DNA of 64,000 nucleotides, from assembly GCF_000384815.1 (NCBI RefSeq), contig NZ_ARQF01000021.1, positions 558,001-622,000 on the forward strand, read 5' to 3'. Under the pieces are notes generated by a model. The model worked only from the letters and a program-made list of their open reading frames with translations, searched no databases and was not told the DNA's origin. The position numbers were made by a program, and so were the translations under genes. Within the stretch, counting starts at the first letter, position 1, and each line of letters opens with the position of its first letter. Source of the stretch: Halodesulfovibrio aestuarii DSM 17919 = ATCC 29578. GTDB taxonomy: Bacteria > Desulfobacterota > Desulfovibrionia > Desulfovibrionales > Desulfovibrionaceae. This document shows, in pieces, positions 51,048 through 60,169 of the stretch.

Positions 51048-51480
51048 ACATGACTCCTGATACAATAAGAATAAAATAACTACACGGTTCAGGGGGGATA
51101 TGAGGCTAGCGAGTTCGTATACCTGTCGCCTCCTGAATCTTTTGGACCTAGTCAGCTTGCTGACTATATATGTACGTGCAACCATAGGAAATGCACCATA
51201 ATCGGGAGGCGGGTCAAGTCTGTTTCTCAAAATTGTCATTTTTAATGGAAATTCTCTTCCTCTTGTTAATTGCGTATAGACCGTAAATGACGTAGGAAGG
51301 TGCAGGATTATTAGACTGGTAAAGTCGGAGACGTGTTTCTACTGACATTACCGGAAGAGACTTTATTATTTCTTTGCAGCGCCAGATGCTGTGAATAAAT
51401 TAAAATTATAAGCATTGCATGTGCTGCGCGCAGTGGTCTAAGCTTAGGCTGCAAAATTAAAGCGTAGCACCAACGAGTGG
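51048..51480. other. Intergenic region, 433 bp
   Basis: Divergent gap between paaK (-) and rsfS (+). It contains an 18-bp inverted repeat at 51148-51165 and a possible leader hairpin (GAGGC...GCCTC, about 51100-51130) on the paaK side. No gene is seen. Confidence 0.5.
51148..51165 (-). promoter_or_regulatory. Inverted repeat TAGTCAGC-TT-GCTGACTA upstream of paaK
   Basis: A perfect 8-bp dyad 101-118 bases before the paaK start. It suits an operator for a dimeric regulator or a leader hairpin. Regulator unknown. Confidence 0.45.
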
Positions 51481-51864
51481 ATGAAAAAAATGATTGAAAA
51501 AAAATACAGCACTGTTTCTTCTCAGGAAAAAGTAGCTAAAATTATTGAATGGCTTGAAGCTAAAAAAGCTACCAATGTCGTTGTTCTTGATCTTGAAGGT
51601 GTTAACTCTTTTACTGACGCAGTGGTGATTGCTACTGCTAAATCTGTTCGTCAGGCAAAAGCGTTAGCAGACGAAGTTTCTATGCGCGCTAAAGGCGAAA
51701 ATTACGAGCACATGCGTGTAGAGGGTAAAGATAACGCTCAGTGGGTTCTTGTTGACCTTAACGATGTTATTGTGAATATCTTCCAAGAAGATGTTCGTGA
51801 CTCTTTCAATTTGGAAAGTCTCTGGGCCGACGCTAAAGTTTTATATAAATCTGAAGCTGAATAG
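51481..51864 (+). CDS. rsfS: Ribosomal silencing factor RsfS
   Basis: A 127-aa RsfS/Iojap-family protein that binds ribosomal protein L14 and blocks subunit joining. The core VVVLDLEGVNSFTDAVVIATAKSVRQAKALADEV and the following EGKDNAQWVLVDLNDVIVNIFQEDVRDSFNLESLWADAK (about 33-118) are very typical. The start may be ATG 51481 or ATG 51490. It is 11 bases from the likely gpmI start, so the two are co-translated. Confidence 0.95.
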   Translation: MKKMIEKKYSTVSSQEKVAKIIEWLEAKKATNVVVLDLEGVNSFTDAVVIATAKSVRQAKALADEVSMRAKGENYEHMRVEGKDNAQWVLVDLNDVIVNIFQEDVRDSFNLESLWADAKVLYKSEAE

Positions 51865-51875
51865 GAATGAGCACC

Positions 51876-53408
51876 ATGACACCAACCCTTTTGTTGATTC
51901 TTGATGGTTGGGGCATTGCTCCTGCAGGAGAAGGGAACGCAATTTCTCTTGCGAATACACCTAACCTTGATCATTTAGTTGCTGATTATCCGATGTCCCG
52001 TCTCGCTTGTTCCGGTCGTGCTGTTGGGCTTCCGGAAGGCTTTATGGGAAACTCTGAAGTCGGGCACATGAATATCGGTGCAGGTCGGATTGTATATCAG
52101 GATATGACGCTTATTGATGTTGCACTTGAAGAAGACAAGTTCCAGAAGAACCTTGTTCTTAATAATGTTATGACGTCAGCAAAAGCGAAGGGTGGGACAG
52201 TCCATTTGATGGGCCTTCTTTCCGATGGTGGTGTTCATAGCCATATTAGGCATTTGATTGCGTTGCTTGAAATGGCGAAAGTCATCGATGTTGATGTTTG
52301 TGTGCACGTGTTCCTTGACGGCCGTGACACCTCTCCTACAAGCGGGCTTGGTTTTGTAAAACAGCTTCTTGAAGCGATTGATCGAATCGGTGCAGGTCGT
52401 ATTGCATCTATTTCTGGTCGTTATTACGCGATGGATCGTGATAAGCGCTGGGATCGTAACCAGCTTGCATGGGATTGTTTTGTGCATGGCAAGGCTAGAA
52501 TCGCAACTGATCCATTGAAAGCTATTCAGGATTCCTATGATGAAGGAATCACAGATGAATTCTTTGTACCGACATCAATTATTGAGCAGGGCGGTGAGCC
52601 AACTGTAATGAAAGATGGCGATTCTGTTTTTATGTTCAACTTCAGGGCAGATCGTATGCGCCAAATGGCACAGGCTATGTGTACTGATAGCTTTGCCAAT
52701 TTTGAACGGGGCAATTTCCCTAAATTATCCGCGCTTGCTTCTATGACTTGCTACGAACGAGCTTTTGGCTTTCCTGTTGCATTTGCTAAAGATGACTGTC
52801 CGGATCCTTTAGGAGAAGTTGTCTCAAAGCTAGGTGTTAAGCAGCTTCGCATTGCAGAGACTGAAAAGTATGCTCATGTGACGTACTTCTTTAACTGTGG
52901 TCGTGAAGAGCCCTTTGAGAATGAAGATAGAGAACTGATTAGTTCACCTCGAGATGTGGCCACATACGATTTGAAGCCACAAATGAGTGTTGAAGAAGTT
53001 ACAGATAAACTTCTTACTGCGATTGCTTCGAAAGAATATTCTTTGATTGTCTGTAATTTTGCTAACTTGGACATGGTTGGCCACACTGGAATTATTGATG
53101 CTGCAATCAAAGCGTGTGAAGCCGTCGATGTATGTGTAGGCAAGGTTATCAATGCTGTTCGAAGTAACGGCGGTAGAGCTTTGGTTACTGCTGACCATGG
53201 CAACGCAGAAGAGTTGCTTAACGCAGCTGGTAAAACGCATACTGCACACACTACCAATCCTGTTCCGATAGTTCTTGTTGATGAGAACGCTTCTTTGAAG
53301 CTTCGCGAAGAGGGTAAATTAGGTGATATTGCACCAACTATTCTTGATCTGTGGAATATTGAGCAGCCTGCTGCGATGAACGGAACAAGTCTTATTTGTA
53401 AGGACTAA
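51876..53408 (+). CDS. gpmI: Cofactor-independent phosphoglycerate mutase
   Basis: A Mn-dependent iPGM (510 aa) of glycolysis and gluconeogenesis. It opens with LLLILDGWGIAP; the catalytic Ser60 is in MGNSEVGHMNIGAGR. Other metal and substrate motifs are FNFRADRMRQM, FANLDMVGHTG and VTADHGNAEEL. I chose ATG 51876 because AGGA lies 9 bases ahead; the ATG at 51867 is only separated from that site by one base. It follows rsfS and precedes a small zinc-ribbon gene. Confidence 0.95.
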   Translation: MTPTLLLILDGWGIAPAGEGNAISLANTPNLDHLVADYPMSRLACSGRAVGLPEGFMGNSEVGHMNIGAGRIVYQDMTLIDVALEEDKFQKNLVLNNVMTSAKAKGGTVHLMGLLSDGGVHSHIRHLIALLEMAKVIDVDVCVHVFLDGRDTSPTSGLGFVKQLLEAIDRIGAGRIASISGRYYAMDRDKRWDRNQLAWDCFVHGKARIATDPLKAIQDSYDEGITDEFFVPTSIIEQGGEPTVMKDGDSVFMFNFRADRMRQMAQAMCTDSFANFERGNFPKLSALASMTCYERAFGFPVAFAKDDCPDPLGEVVSKLGVKQLRIAETEKYAHVTYFFNCGREEPFENEDRELISSPRDVATYDLKPQMSVEEVTDKLLTAIASKEYSLIVCNFANLDMVGHTGIIDAAIKACEAVDVCVGKVINAVRSNGGRALVTADHGNAEELLNAAGKTHTAHTTNPVPIVLVDENASLKLREEGKLGDIAPTILDLWNIEQPAAMNGTSLICKD

Positions 53409-53410
53409 GC

Positions 53411-53653
53411 ATGAGCAATTCACAGAAACCGATTTCTCCTGTTAAGCCTGTGGGCATGGAAGTAATTTTTTTCTACCCTTGCCCTCATTGTGGTCGTAAA
53501 GTACCAATTATCGGCGCGGTTCAGCCTTCAATGGAGCGCTGTGATGCATGTCAGAACCTTTTTCCGATTGTCCCTGTCGACCGACGGACTTTGCAGTATC
53601 TTAAAATTTCTTTAGCAGATGGCGGGGCAGCAATTGACCCCGATTTCATGTAG
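53411..53653 (+). CDS. Small zinc-ribbon-like protein (80 aa)
   Basis: An 80-aa protein starting MSNSQKPISPVKPVGMEV. It has two Cys pairs, CPHC (near 24) and CDAC (near 44), in a short beta arrangement typical of a single zinc ribbon. The C-terminal half (DRRTLQYLKISLADGG) is helical. The function is unknown; such proteins can bind RNA or protein. It starts 2 bases after the gpmI stop and so belongs to the rsfS-gpmI operon. A strong terminator follows. Confidence 0.8.
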   Translation: MSNSQKPISPVKPVGMEVIFFYPCPHCGRKVPIIGAVQPSMERCDACQNLFPIVPVDRRTLQYLKISLADGGAAIDPDFM

Positions 53654-53675
53654 ATTCAGTTTTTCTTAGAGAGTA

Positions 53676-53714
53676 AAAAAGCGGAACCCAGATTTTCTGG
53701 GTTCCGCTTTTTTT
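53676..53714. terminator. Bidirectional terminator
   Basis: Arms AAAAGCGGAACCCAG and CTGGGTTCCGCTTTT around ATTTT, T-runs on both sides. It lies between convergent genes ending at 53653 (+) and 53735 (-). Confidence 0.92.
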
Positions 53715-53734
53715 ATTCATGTTGAATGGGCTAA

Positions 53735-54160
53735 TTACTTTTTAGCGCTATTATATGCATCGGTAATTCTGTCTTTAATATATGCACGCATTGTTGCATC
53801 ATCTTCATCAAGGTTAAAGCAGCAGGCATCTTCGCCCATCAGCCCTCCTGGTACCCAGTCGCCCAGTTCATCAGCATCATTAATCATATCTGCATAGAAA
53901 CAGACAGAAAGCCAGCGGTCATCAGGGTCGTCATCAACTACGTCTACAAGTACAAACAGTTCACGTTCAGTTTGTTTTTCGTGTTTCGCGCGCAGAGAAA
54001 AGCTTACTCCGGGTCTACCTTTAAAAGAGAGGCTCAGACCTTCAAAAGAGAGTAACAAGTTTTTGTAATCTACAAATGCAGATTTGGTTTTAGCTTCTGA
54101 TTCAGTCCAGCTTTCAAGCAGAGCGTCAAGCTCTTCACGATGAGAAGTATCAATAAACAT
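53735..54160 (-). CDS. Acidic 141-aa protein, function unknown
   Basis: A soluble acidic protein beginning MFIDTSHREELDALLESWTE. The central region LSFKGRPGVSFSLRAKH and LFVLVDVVDDDPDDRWLSVCFYADMINDADELGDWVP looks like a mixed alpha/beta fold rich in Asp. A CC pair is near residue 113. I do not recognise the family. AGGAGAG lies before the ATG. It is a single gene with a shared terminator. Confidence 0.75.
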   Translation of the reverse strand: MFIDTSHREELDALLESWTESEAKTKSAFVDYKNLLLSFEGLSLSFKGRPGVSFSLRAKHEKQTERELFVLVDVVDDDPDDRWLSVCFYADMINDADELGDWVPGGLMGEDACCFNLDEDDATMRAYIKDRITDAYNSAKK

Positions 54161-54668
54161 ATATCTCTCCTGAATAGAGTGTCGTGAAATTAATTACTAA
54201 AAACACTGAAATTTCTCACGAGAAGAGCGGTGTGTCAATATGAGTCAGTAGCCAATGTATGATCAAATCATGCATATTTTATTCTTTTTAGTGTAGTTAC
54301 GACAATAAAAGAAATACACATTTTAGTTAAACAGTAAGGTTATTATAACAGCTTCTCTACTATAGCTATAATTGTTGATATAGATATAAAAACAGGAAGT
54401 TATTGTTTGTTTTTTCAATTTTGGAACTTTCTGTTGAACAATTCTGTAAGAAATAAGTAGACATTTTTGTGATCTAAACGTACTCCGAACTTAACGAATG
54501 GGAAGTGAATGCCTGATTCAGGCTGTTGTTTTACAAATTTGAGATTTAGCATCCCGACGATTCTGTCGAAAATATCGTCTGCTGCTTTTGTATTCTTCAA
54601 ATTGTACTATTCAGACTGCTGAAAGCTGCATTCATTATTAGTGTGTTAAATTTAGTCGAGGTACTGCT
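54161..54668. other. Intergenic region, 508 bp
   Basis: Divergent gap between the 141-aa gene (-) and the NSS transporter (+). It is strongly AT-rich with short palindromes (TATAGCTATA near 54361). A 61-codon minus frame at 54415-54600 is protein-like in composition but has no ribosome site and starts with TTG; it could be a gene remnant. Confidence 0.5.
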
Positions 54669-56153
54669 ATGGAAAATCGTGAACAGTGGGGATCCCGTGC
54701 GGGATTCATTCTTGCTGCTGTAGGTTCTGCTATCGGATTGGGTAATATCTGGCGTTTCCCGTACATTGCGTATGAAAACGGCGGTGGTGCGTTCTTTGTT
54801 CCTTACATTTTCGCTCTGCTGACCGCAGGTATTCCGTTTATGATCATGGAATTTGGCCTTGGTCATAAATACAAAGGTTCTGCTCCAAAAGTTCTTGCCG
54901 CTGTTAACGCAAAATTTGAATGGCTTGGCTGGGTACAAATTATCACCGCAGCAATTATTGCAGTATATTATGCTGCTGTAATAGGCTGGACAATTAACTA
55001 TCTTGGCTTTGCTTTTGATGGCGCTTGGGGTGCTGATACAAAAGGTTTCTTCTTTGGTGAGTACCTCGGTCTTACTTCTTCCCCGACTGAACTTGGTGGA
55101 GTTCGCTGGCCGATCTTTGGTGCTTGCGCACTTACCTGGGGGTTAACTTGGCTTGCTTGTAACTCCGGTATCCGCAACGGAATTGAACGTGCTTGTAAAA
55201 TTCTTATCCCGCTTCTTTTTGCATTAGTACTTGTGTTTATCGGTCGTGTGATCACACTTCCTGGTGCAACCGATGGTTTGGATTTCCTTTTCACTCCAGA
55301 TTTCTCAAAGCTTACAGACTTCAGTGTTTGGGCAGCTGCATATGGTCAGATCTTCTACTCGCTGTCCATTGGCTTCGGTATTATGGTCGCATACTCAAGC
55401 TACCTTCCTAAGAAGGCCGATATTAGTAACAATGCCGCTATAACAGTTTTTATTAACTGTGGATTCTCTACACTTGCTGGTATTATGATCTTCTCTGTAC
55501 TTGGTAGTATGGCCCATTCCACCGGTAAGGCTGTTGCTGATGTTGCCGGTTCTGGTGTGGGGCTTGCCTTCATTACGATTCCGGCTGCAATTAACACTAT
55601 GCCGGCACCGCTGTTCTTTGGTACAATTTTCTTCCTGTGTCTCACAATGGCTGGCGTTAGCTCACACATTTCTATTGTTGAAGCTGTGTCTTCTTCTGTG
55701 ATCGACAAATTTGGCGTTTCTCGCCAGAAAGTTGTAACTACTTTTTGTATTGTTGGTTTTGCTCTTACTTCAGTATTAACCACTGGTGCGGGTTTGCTGA
55801 TTCTCGATATCGTTGACCATTTCAGTAACACAATCTGCATACTTTTTTCAGCGCTCGTTGAAATTATCCTTATGAGTTGGGTTATCGGTCTTGATGACAT
55901 TCGCGAAGACGTTAATGCTCACTCAGACTTCTCTGTTGGTAAGCTTTGGGCATTCAGCCTTCGGATCATTACTGTGCTTGTCCTTGGCTACTCCTTCCTT
56001 TCTGGCCTCTATACTAAAATTACTGTTCCATACGGGGGCTACCCAACGTTTGATCTCGTGATGTTAGGTTGGTCAATCCTGCCTCTCGCTATTTTGGTTG
56101 CGATTTTCCTTCAGAAGAAACAGGCACATAAGCATTTCCAGCATTATTCATAA
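54669..56153 (+). CDS. Sodium-dependent NSS family transporter
   Basis: A 494-aa neurotransmitter:sodium symporter family protein (LeuT fold) with about 11-12 membrane helices. It begins REQWGSRAGFILAAVGSAIGLGNIWRFPYIAYENGGGAFFVPY; the broken helix 1 with GSAIGLGN is the sodium and substrate site. Helix 6 holds FYSLSIGFGIMVAYSSY. These carriers usually take up amino acids. A 33-aa membrane protein follows 22 bases later and resembles the MetS small subunit of methionine/alanine NSS transporters, which suggests an amino-acid substrate. GAGGT lies 8 bases before the start. Confidence 0.93.
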   Translation: MENREQWGSRAGFILAAVGSAIGLGNIWRFPYIAYENGGGAFFVPYIFALLTAGIPFMIMEFGLGHKYKGSAPKVLAAVNAKFEWLGWVQIITAAIIAVYYAAVIGWTINYLGFAFDGAWGADTKGFFFGEYLGLTSSPTELGGVRWPIFGACALTWGLTWLACNSGIRNGIERACKILIPLLFALVLVFIGRVITLPGATDGLDFLFTPDFSKLTDFSVWAAAYGQIFYSLSIGFGIMVAYSSYLPKKADISNNAAITVFINCGFSTLAGIMIFSVLGSMAHSTGKAVADVAGSGVGLAFITIPAAINTMPAPLFFGTIFFLCLTMAGVSSHISIVEAVSSSVIDKFGVSRQKVVTTFCIVGFALTSVLTTGAGLLILDIVDHFSNTICILFSALVEIILMSWVIGLDDIREDVNAHSDFSVGKLWAFSLRIITVLVLGYSFLSGLYTKITVPYGGYPTFDLVMLGWSILPLAILVAIFLQKKQAHKHFQHYS

Positions 56154-56175
56154 TGGGTTTTAAGGAGAAAATACT

Positions 56176-56277
56176 ATGGCTACATCCGCAATCATCATGA
56201 TGGTACTCGGCCTTCTCGTCACTTGGGGCGGCGCAGCATTCTGCATATCCGTTGCTATCCGCAATCGTGACATCTAG
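56176..56277 (+). CDS. MetS-like NSS transporter small subunit (33 aa)
   Basis: A very short gene. It begins MATSAIIMMVLGLLVTWGG and ends SVAIRNRDI, with a single membrane helix (about 5-26). AAGGAG lies 8 bases before the ATG, and a terminator follows 26 bases after the stop. The helix pattern with a Trp-Gly-Gly and a basic tail matches small subunits of MetPS-type NSS transporters known from Corynebacterium (MetS). The position directly after the NSS gene supports this. Genes this short are often missed. Confidence 0.8.
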   Translation: MATSAIIMMVLGLLVTWGGAAFCISVAIRNRDI

Positions 56278-56303
56278 ATTGTAAGATTATATTCTAAATG
56301 AAC

Positions 56304-56333
56304 AGACGCTGTCTCATGGCAGCGTCTTTTTTT
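56304..56333 (+). terminator. Terminator of the NSS transporter operon
   Basis: Arms AGACGCTG and CAGCGTCT with an 8-base loop, followed by seven Ts on the plus strand. Confidence 0.9.
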
Positions 56334-56543
56334 ATGGATAATGTCAAGTTTTGAGTTTTGTCTGGAGACTGGCGCAGAAGAAGGTGTCAGATTATGTGCA
56401 GATTAAGATTCGTCAGTGCGGGGGAGACTTTTTACCTGCTCATGAAGATGAGCAAAGAATAATATAGACTATAAGTGGATCAAAGGCTTCTTGCTCGGAT
56501 ATTACTGAAGGGAAAAAGACTGACATAAAATATGGTAGGCAAT

Positions 56544-56571
56544 AAAAAACCTCGCCATAGCGAGGTTTTTT
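56544..56571 (-). terminator. Terminator of rho
   Basis: Arms AAAAACCTCGC and GCGAGGTTTTT around CATA; T-rich on both strands. It ends the long minus cluster, 21 bases past the rho stop. Confidence 0.9.
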
Positions 56572-56592
56572 ATAAGTATCTTTCAGTTGTTC

Positions 56593-58017
56593 TTACTTAT
56601 TCATGGAGATGAAGAATTCATTGTTGCTTTTGGTCTTACGCATTTTGTCGAGCAAGAAGTCCATGCTGTCAATGGTGGACATTGGAGCAAGGATTTTGCG
56701 AAGAATCCAAATTTTATTAAGCATTTCTGTGCCAAGAAGGAGGTCTTCTTTGCGGGTGCCGGTACGGTTGATATCAATAGCCGGAAATACGCGTTTTTCA
56801 GCGAGATGACGGTCAAGATAGATATCGAGGTTACCAGTGCCCTTAAATTCTTCAAAGATTACTTCGTCCATTCGGGAGCCTGTATCAATGAGGGCTGTAG
56901 CGATGATTGTTAAGCTACCGCCTTCTTCGAGATTACGTGCTGCACCAAAGAAACGCTTTGGACGTTGCAGTGCGTTAGCATCAAGACCACCGGAAAGAAC
57001 ACGTCCAGAAGATGGGGTAACTGCGTTGTATGCACGCCCAAGACGAGTAATGGAATCGAGCAAAATAACAACATCTTTACCACGCTCTACAAGACGTTTC
57101 GCTTTTTCTTGAACCATCTCTGCAACCTGAACGTGGCGCTGTGGAGGTTCATCAAAAGTAGAACTGATAACTTCAGCGTTTTTAACCGTACGCTCCATAT
57201 CAGTAACTTCTTCAGGACGTTCATCAATGAGTAGAATAATAAGATATACATCTGGATTATTAGCATTGATGGAGTTAGCCAGTGATTGAAGAAGAATTGT
57301 TTTACCGGTGCGTGGAGGGGCAACAATTAAGCCACGTTGACCGCAGCCAATAGGAGCCATGAGGTCGATAACTCTGCCGGAAAGGCTTTCTTTTCCGTTT
57401 TCCATTACGAGCTGGCGTTCTGGATAAATAGGAGTGAGGTTATCGAAGAGAACGAGGTTTCGAGATTTTTCAGGTGGTTCAAAGCCAATTTCGTTGACTC
57501 TGAGCAAAGCAAAATAGCGTTCGCCTTCTTTAGGCGGTCTAATTTGACCTGAAACTACATCCCCTTTCCGCAGACCGAAGCGTCTGATTTGAGAAGGGGA
57601 AACATAAATGTCATCCGGCCCAGGCATGTAGCTATACATTGGTGAGCGTAGAAAACCGAATCCATCAGGAAGGATTTCGAGAACGCCCTCGCCAAAAATG
57701 GCTCCATTTTGTGCAGCACATTTTTGTAGTAAAGCAAAAATAAGTTCTTGCTTACGCATGTTGCTTGGGTTTTCAATCTCATACTCTTTGGCAAGCTCCA
57801 TCAGCTCCGCTGCTGGTTTGCGCTTAAGTTCTGAGAGATTGAGGCCTTCGCTGGGATCTGCATTTGGATCGGGAGTAAATTGAGGCGCTGGAGCTCTTCT
57901 GGACTTTTCTGTCCGAGGAGCAGCAGGGGGTCTGCGTTTACGAGTCGTAGGACGGGTTGTTGCAGCTCTACGAGGTTTTTCCTGCTTCGCTTCTTCGACG
58001 TCTTTTTTAGTTGCCAT
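56593..58017 (-). CDS. rho: Transcription termination factor Rho
   Basis: A hexameric RNA helicase (474 aa). Residues 1-50 are a basic, Pro/Arg-rich extension beyond the E. coli length (419). Rho_N and the cold-shock-like RNA-binding domain follow (about 58-185, including GFGFLRSP and the [10 protein letters not shown] part). The ATPase domain has APPRTGKT (Walker A, 233-240), [13 protein letters not shown], and the Q-loop/R-loop region [12 protein letters not shown]. It lies 217 bases after carD, so it may have its own promoter. Confidence 0.97.
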   Translation of the reverse strand: MATKKDVEEAKQEKPRRAATTRPTTRKRRPPAAPRTEKSRRAPAPQFTPDPNADPSEGLNLSELKRKPAAELMELAKEYEIENPSNMRKQELIFALLQKCAAQNGAIFGEGVLEILPDGFGFLRSPMYSYMPGPDDIYVSPSQIRRFGLRKGDVVSGQIRPPKEGERYFALLRVNEIGFEPPEKSRNLVLFDNLTPIYPERQLVMENGKESLSGRVIDLMAPIGCGQRGLIVAPPRTGKTILLQSLANSINANNPDVYLIILLIDERPEEVTDMERTVKNAEVISSTFDEPPQRHVQVAEMVQEKAKRLVERGKDVVILLDSITRLGRAYNAVTPSSGRVLSGGLDANALQRPKRFFGAARNLEEGGSLTIIATALIDTGSRMDEVIFEEFKGTGNLDIYLDRHLAEKRVFPAIDINRTGTRKEDLLLGTEMLNKIWILRKILAPMSTIDSMDFLLDKMRKTKSNNEFFISMNK

Positions 58018-58234
58018 ATAGACTCAAAGGAATGGTTTAATTTGAATAGAACATGCACGTACGTACATAGAGAAGCTATGAGACATAGCCGATGACATAG
58101 TTTGGAAAGTTTTGTGCGTCCCCCGACGGAAGGACAAAGACGTTGAGCAGTGTCAAGTAGGGGGGACTAAAGAAAATAACTAACGTGTATAGAAGAAAAT
58201 AGCGTATCAGAAAAAAAATGACAAGAAAGTCTGA

Positions 58235-58744
58235 CTATTTTTTTTCTTGTGCAGCAATTACATCTGCAAACATTTCTTCGATTTCTTTTTGGACAGCATC
58301 TTGGGTCGTGTCTGTAGCATGAGCTATTTCAAGGGTAATGAGACCCATTGCTTGCTCCAATAAACGACGTTCACCAAAAGAAAGCTCCTTATCTTTACCG
58401 ATAAGGAGGAGCTCTTTTAGAACGTATGCTACGTCTTCAAGTGCGCCACTTTTAAGTTTATCAGAATATTCGCGATAACGGCGGTTCCAGTTTTGACCGG
58501 TATAACCAGTGAACCCTGAACGGTCATCGAGAGATTTAAGAAGATCAAGACCTTCTTCATGAGTGCACAGCGGGCGCAAAACGTTGCTTGCGGTAGTAAC
58601 TGGCACCATGAGTGTCACATTGTTGCTCAGTATCCGGATGAAGTAGAATTCAGCCTCGGTACCGCCAACAGTCTGAGTCTCGATTCTTTCTACTTTGCCT
58701 ACACCCTGAGCTGGGTATACTACTAATTGATCCTGAGCGAACAC
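58235..58744 (-). CDS. CarD family transcription regulator
   Basis: A 169-aa CarD/CdnL-type protein that contacts RNA polymerase beta through its N-terminal Tudor-like domain (LVVYPAQGVGKVERIE; then EAEFYFIRIL and MVPVTTASNVLRPL). The C-terminal helical domain has WNRRYREYSDKLKSGALEDVAYVLKELLL. I chose the GTG at 58744, with AAGGAG 7 bases ahead; the frame to 58792 has a foreign-looking extension (MVRVSRCNAD). It follows pth on the same strand with a 96-bp gap. Growth-related promoter control is known for the family. Confidence 0.92.
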   Translation of the reverse strand: MFAQDQLVVYPAQGVGKVERIETQTVGGTEAEFYFIRILSNNVTLMVPVTTASNVLRPLCTHEEGLDLLKSLDDRSGFTGYTGQNWNRRYREYSDKLKSGALEDVAYVLKELLLIGKDKELSFGERRLLEQAMGLITLEIAHATDTTQDAVQKEIEEMFADVIAAQEKK

Positions 58745-58840
58745 AGCGAGTCTCCTTACAATGTCTGCGTTACATCGTGAAACGCGAACCACACTCTAAC
58801 GTAATACGCATTAAGAGTCTATGGTTATCTATTCGAAGAA

Positions 58841-59446
58841 TTAGAGAAGCTTGAAGGAATTAGTTGTTTTCACAGCTTCATCAAAACCGGATGAAACAAA
58901 CGCTTCAATACCTTTTAGGGCACCTTCAAGAACCATTTCAACCTCAGCTTGTTCAGCTTTGTTGAAACGATTAAGAACGTAGTTGGATACGGTGCCATGT
59001 TCAGGCTTGCCGATACCAATACGCATGCGGTTGAAGTTGCGGCTTCCGAGATGCTGCTCAATAGAGCGTAATCCGTTATGCCCAGCGTGTCCGCCACCGA
59101 TTTTGAATTTTATTCGACCTAATGGGAGGTCTAATTCGTCGTGCAGTACAACAACCTGTTCAGGTGCAATGTCGAAGTATTTGCATGCATGACCAACAGC
59201 TTCACCTGAAAGGTTCATGTAGGTCATTGGCTTAATGATAAGCCAGAAGTTTCGGGATGTGCCTATTCTGCATTTCCATGCATCATATTTTTTCTTTCCT
59301 ATAGAAAGAGGAGAGCATGCATCGGGCGAAAAACGCTGTGCATCTTCTAATAAGTGGTCTGCAACCATAAAACCAAGGTTGTGTCGGGTATTTTCGTATT
59401 CTTTACCCGGATTTCCTAGTCCAACGATTACTCCGGAAATATTCAT
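58841..59446 (-). CDS. pth: Peptidyl-tRNA hydrolase
   Basis: A 201-aa Pth that recycles peptidyl-tRNA. The catalytic His22 is in NTRHNLGF; GLGNPGKEYE is at 9-18. KPMTYMNLSGEAVGHACKYF and VVLHDELDLPLGRIKFKIGGGHAGHNGLRSI follow as further family blocks. It is 81 bases downstream of rplY, with a terminator hairpin between. The order prs-rplY-pth is common in bacteria. Confidence 0.97.
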   Translation of the reverse strand: MNISGVIVGLGNPGKEYENTRHNLGFMVADHLLEDAQRFSPDACSPLSIGKKKYDAWKCRIGTSRNFWLIIKPMTYMNLSGEAVGHACKYFDIAPEQVVVLHDELDLPLGRIKFKIGGGHAGHNGLRSIEQHLGSRNFNRMRIGIGKPEHGTVSNYVLNRFNKAEQAEVEMVLEGALKGIEAFVSSGFDEAVKTTNSFKLL

Positions 59447-59468
59447 GACTATCCTGTAAGTGAATCCA

Positions 59469-59506
59469 ATAAAAAGGAAATGGCCTCATGCCGAGGCATG
59501 AGGCCA
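59469..59506 (-). terminator. Terminator of rplY
   Basis: A 12-bp perfect stem (TGGCCTCATGCC with its complement around GA), followed by TTTCCTTTTTATT on the minus strand. It lies between rplY and pth. Confidence 0.88.
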
Positions 59507-59527
59507 ACGATTTCACTAGGAATTCGC

Positions 59528-60112
59528 TTAATCTTCTGCTTCTTCAGTTTTTGAAGAACCACGGCCTGGTACGACTGCGAGCACTTTAAAGTCGTCGTCG
59601 TAGTAAGCAGTAACGTTTTCTGGAAGTTCGAGTTCACTAACTTTGAGGAAGGTGTGGATGTCAAAATCAGTTACATCAACAACAACTTCGTTAGGAATAT
59701 CTGCAGGTTTAGCAGAAACAGTGACTACTTGACGGTATTCTTCAAGACGGCCACCGAGTTTCACACCTTTAGATTCGCCAGTTGTGCGAACTGGAATCTT
59801 GATACGAATTTCTTTTTCTGGGTCAATGCCATAGAAATCTACATGCTGGAGACGGTTTTTGAACGGGTGACGCTCAAGTTTCCAGATGAGACAATCTTTA
59901 ACTTCGCCGTCGATATCAAGAGCGATAACGTTGGTAAGGCCTGCTTTTTCGTAAAGCTTTACGAGGGGCATTTCGTTCATCTGTACAGGAATGTTTTCGC
60001 CGGTAGTGCTGTAAAAGATACCAGGAACTTTGCCTGCTACACGAAGCCTACGGTTAGCGCCTTTGCCAAGACCTTCGCGTTTAGTAACGGAAAAAGTGAT
60101 TTTTTCAGACAT
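59528..60112 (-). CDS. rplY: Ribosomal protein bL25 (CTC form)
   Basis: A 194-aa 50S protein that binds 5S rRNA. The N-terminal L25 domain (about 1-92) has FSVTKREGLGKGANRRLRVAGKVPGIFY. The C-terminal TL5/CTC beta domain (about 95-180) includes LGGRLEEYRQVVTVSAKPADIPNEVVVDVTDFDI. A short acidic tail ends it (SKTEEAED). The ATG at 60112 has AAGGAG ahead; the ORF to 60151 has a non-family extension. prs lies upstream on the same strand. Confidence 0.96.
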   Translation of the reverse strand: MSEKITFSVTKREGLGKGANRRLRVAGKVPGIFYSTTGENIPVQMNEMPLVKLYEKAGLTNVIALDIDGEVKDCLIWKLERHPFKNRLQHVDFYGIDPEKEIRIKIPVRTTGESKGVKLGGRLEEYRQVVTVSAKPADIPNEVVVDVTDFDIHTFLKVSELELPENVTAYYDDDFKVLAVVPGRGSSKTEEAED

Positions 60113-60169
60113 GTAATAACTCCTTTGAGGTTCCACCACGAGGTTTTTCACTCGCTGCAGACGCGTTCT

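Larger units (their letters stand above)
56278..56592. other. Intergenic region, 315 bp
   Basis: Convergent gap between the MetS-like gene (+) and rho (-). It holds terminators at 56304-56333 and 56544-56571; the 210 bases between them show nothing clear. Confidence 0.5.

Noticed and set aside
54415-54600. 61-codon minus frame with protein-like composition in the 508-bp gap before the NSS transporter
   Set aside because: It starts with TTG, has no ribosome site and matches nothing I know. Possibly a gene remnant; not called as a CDS.
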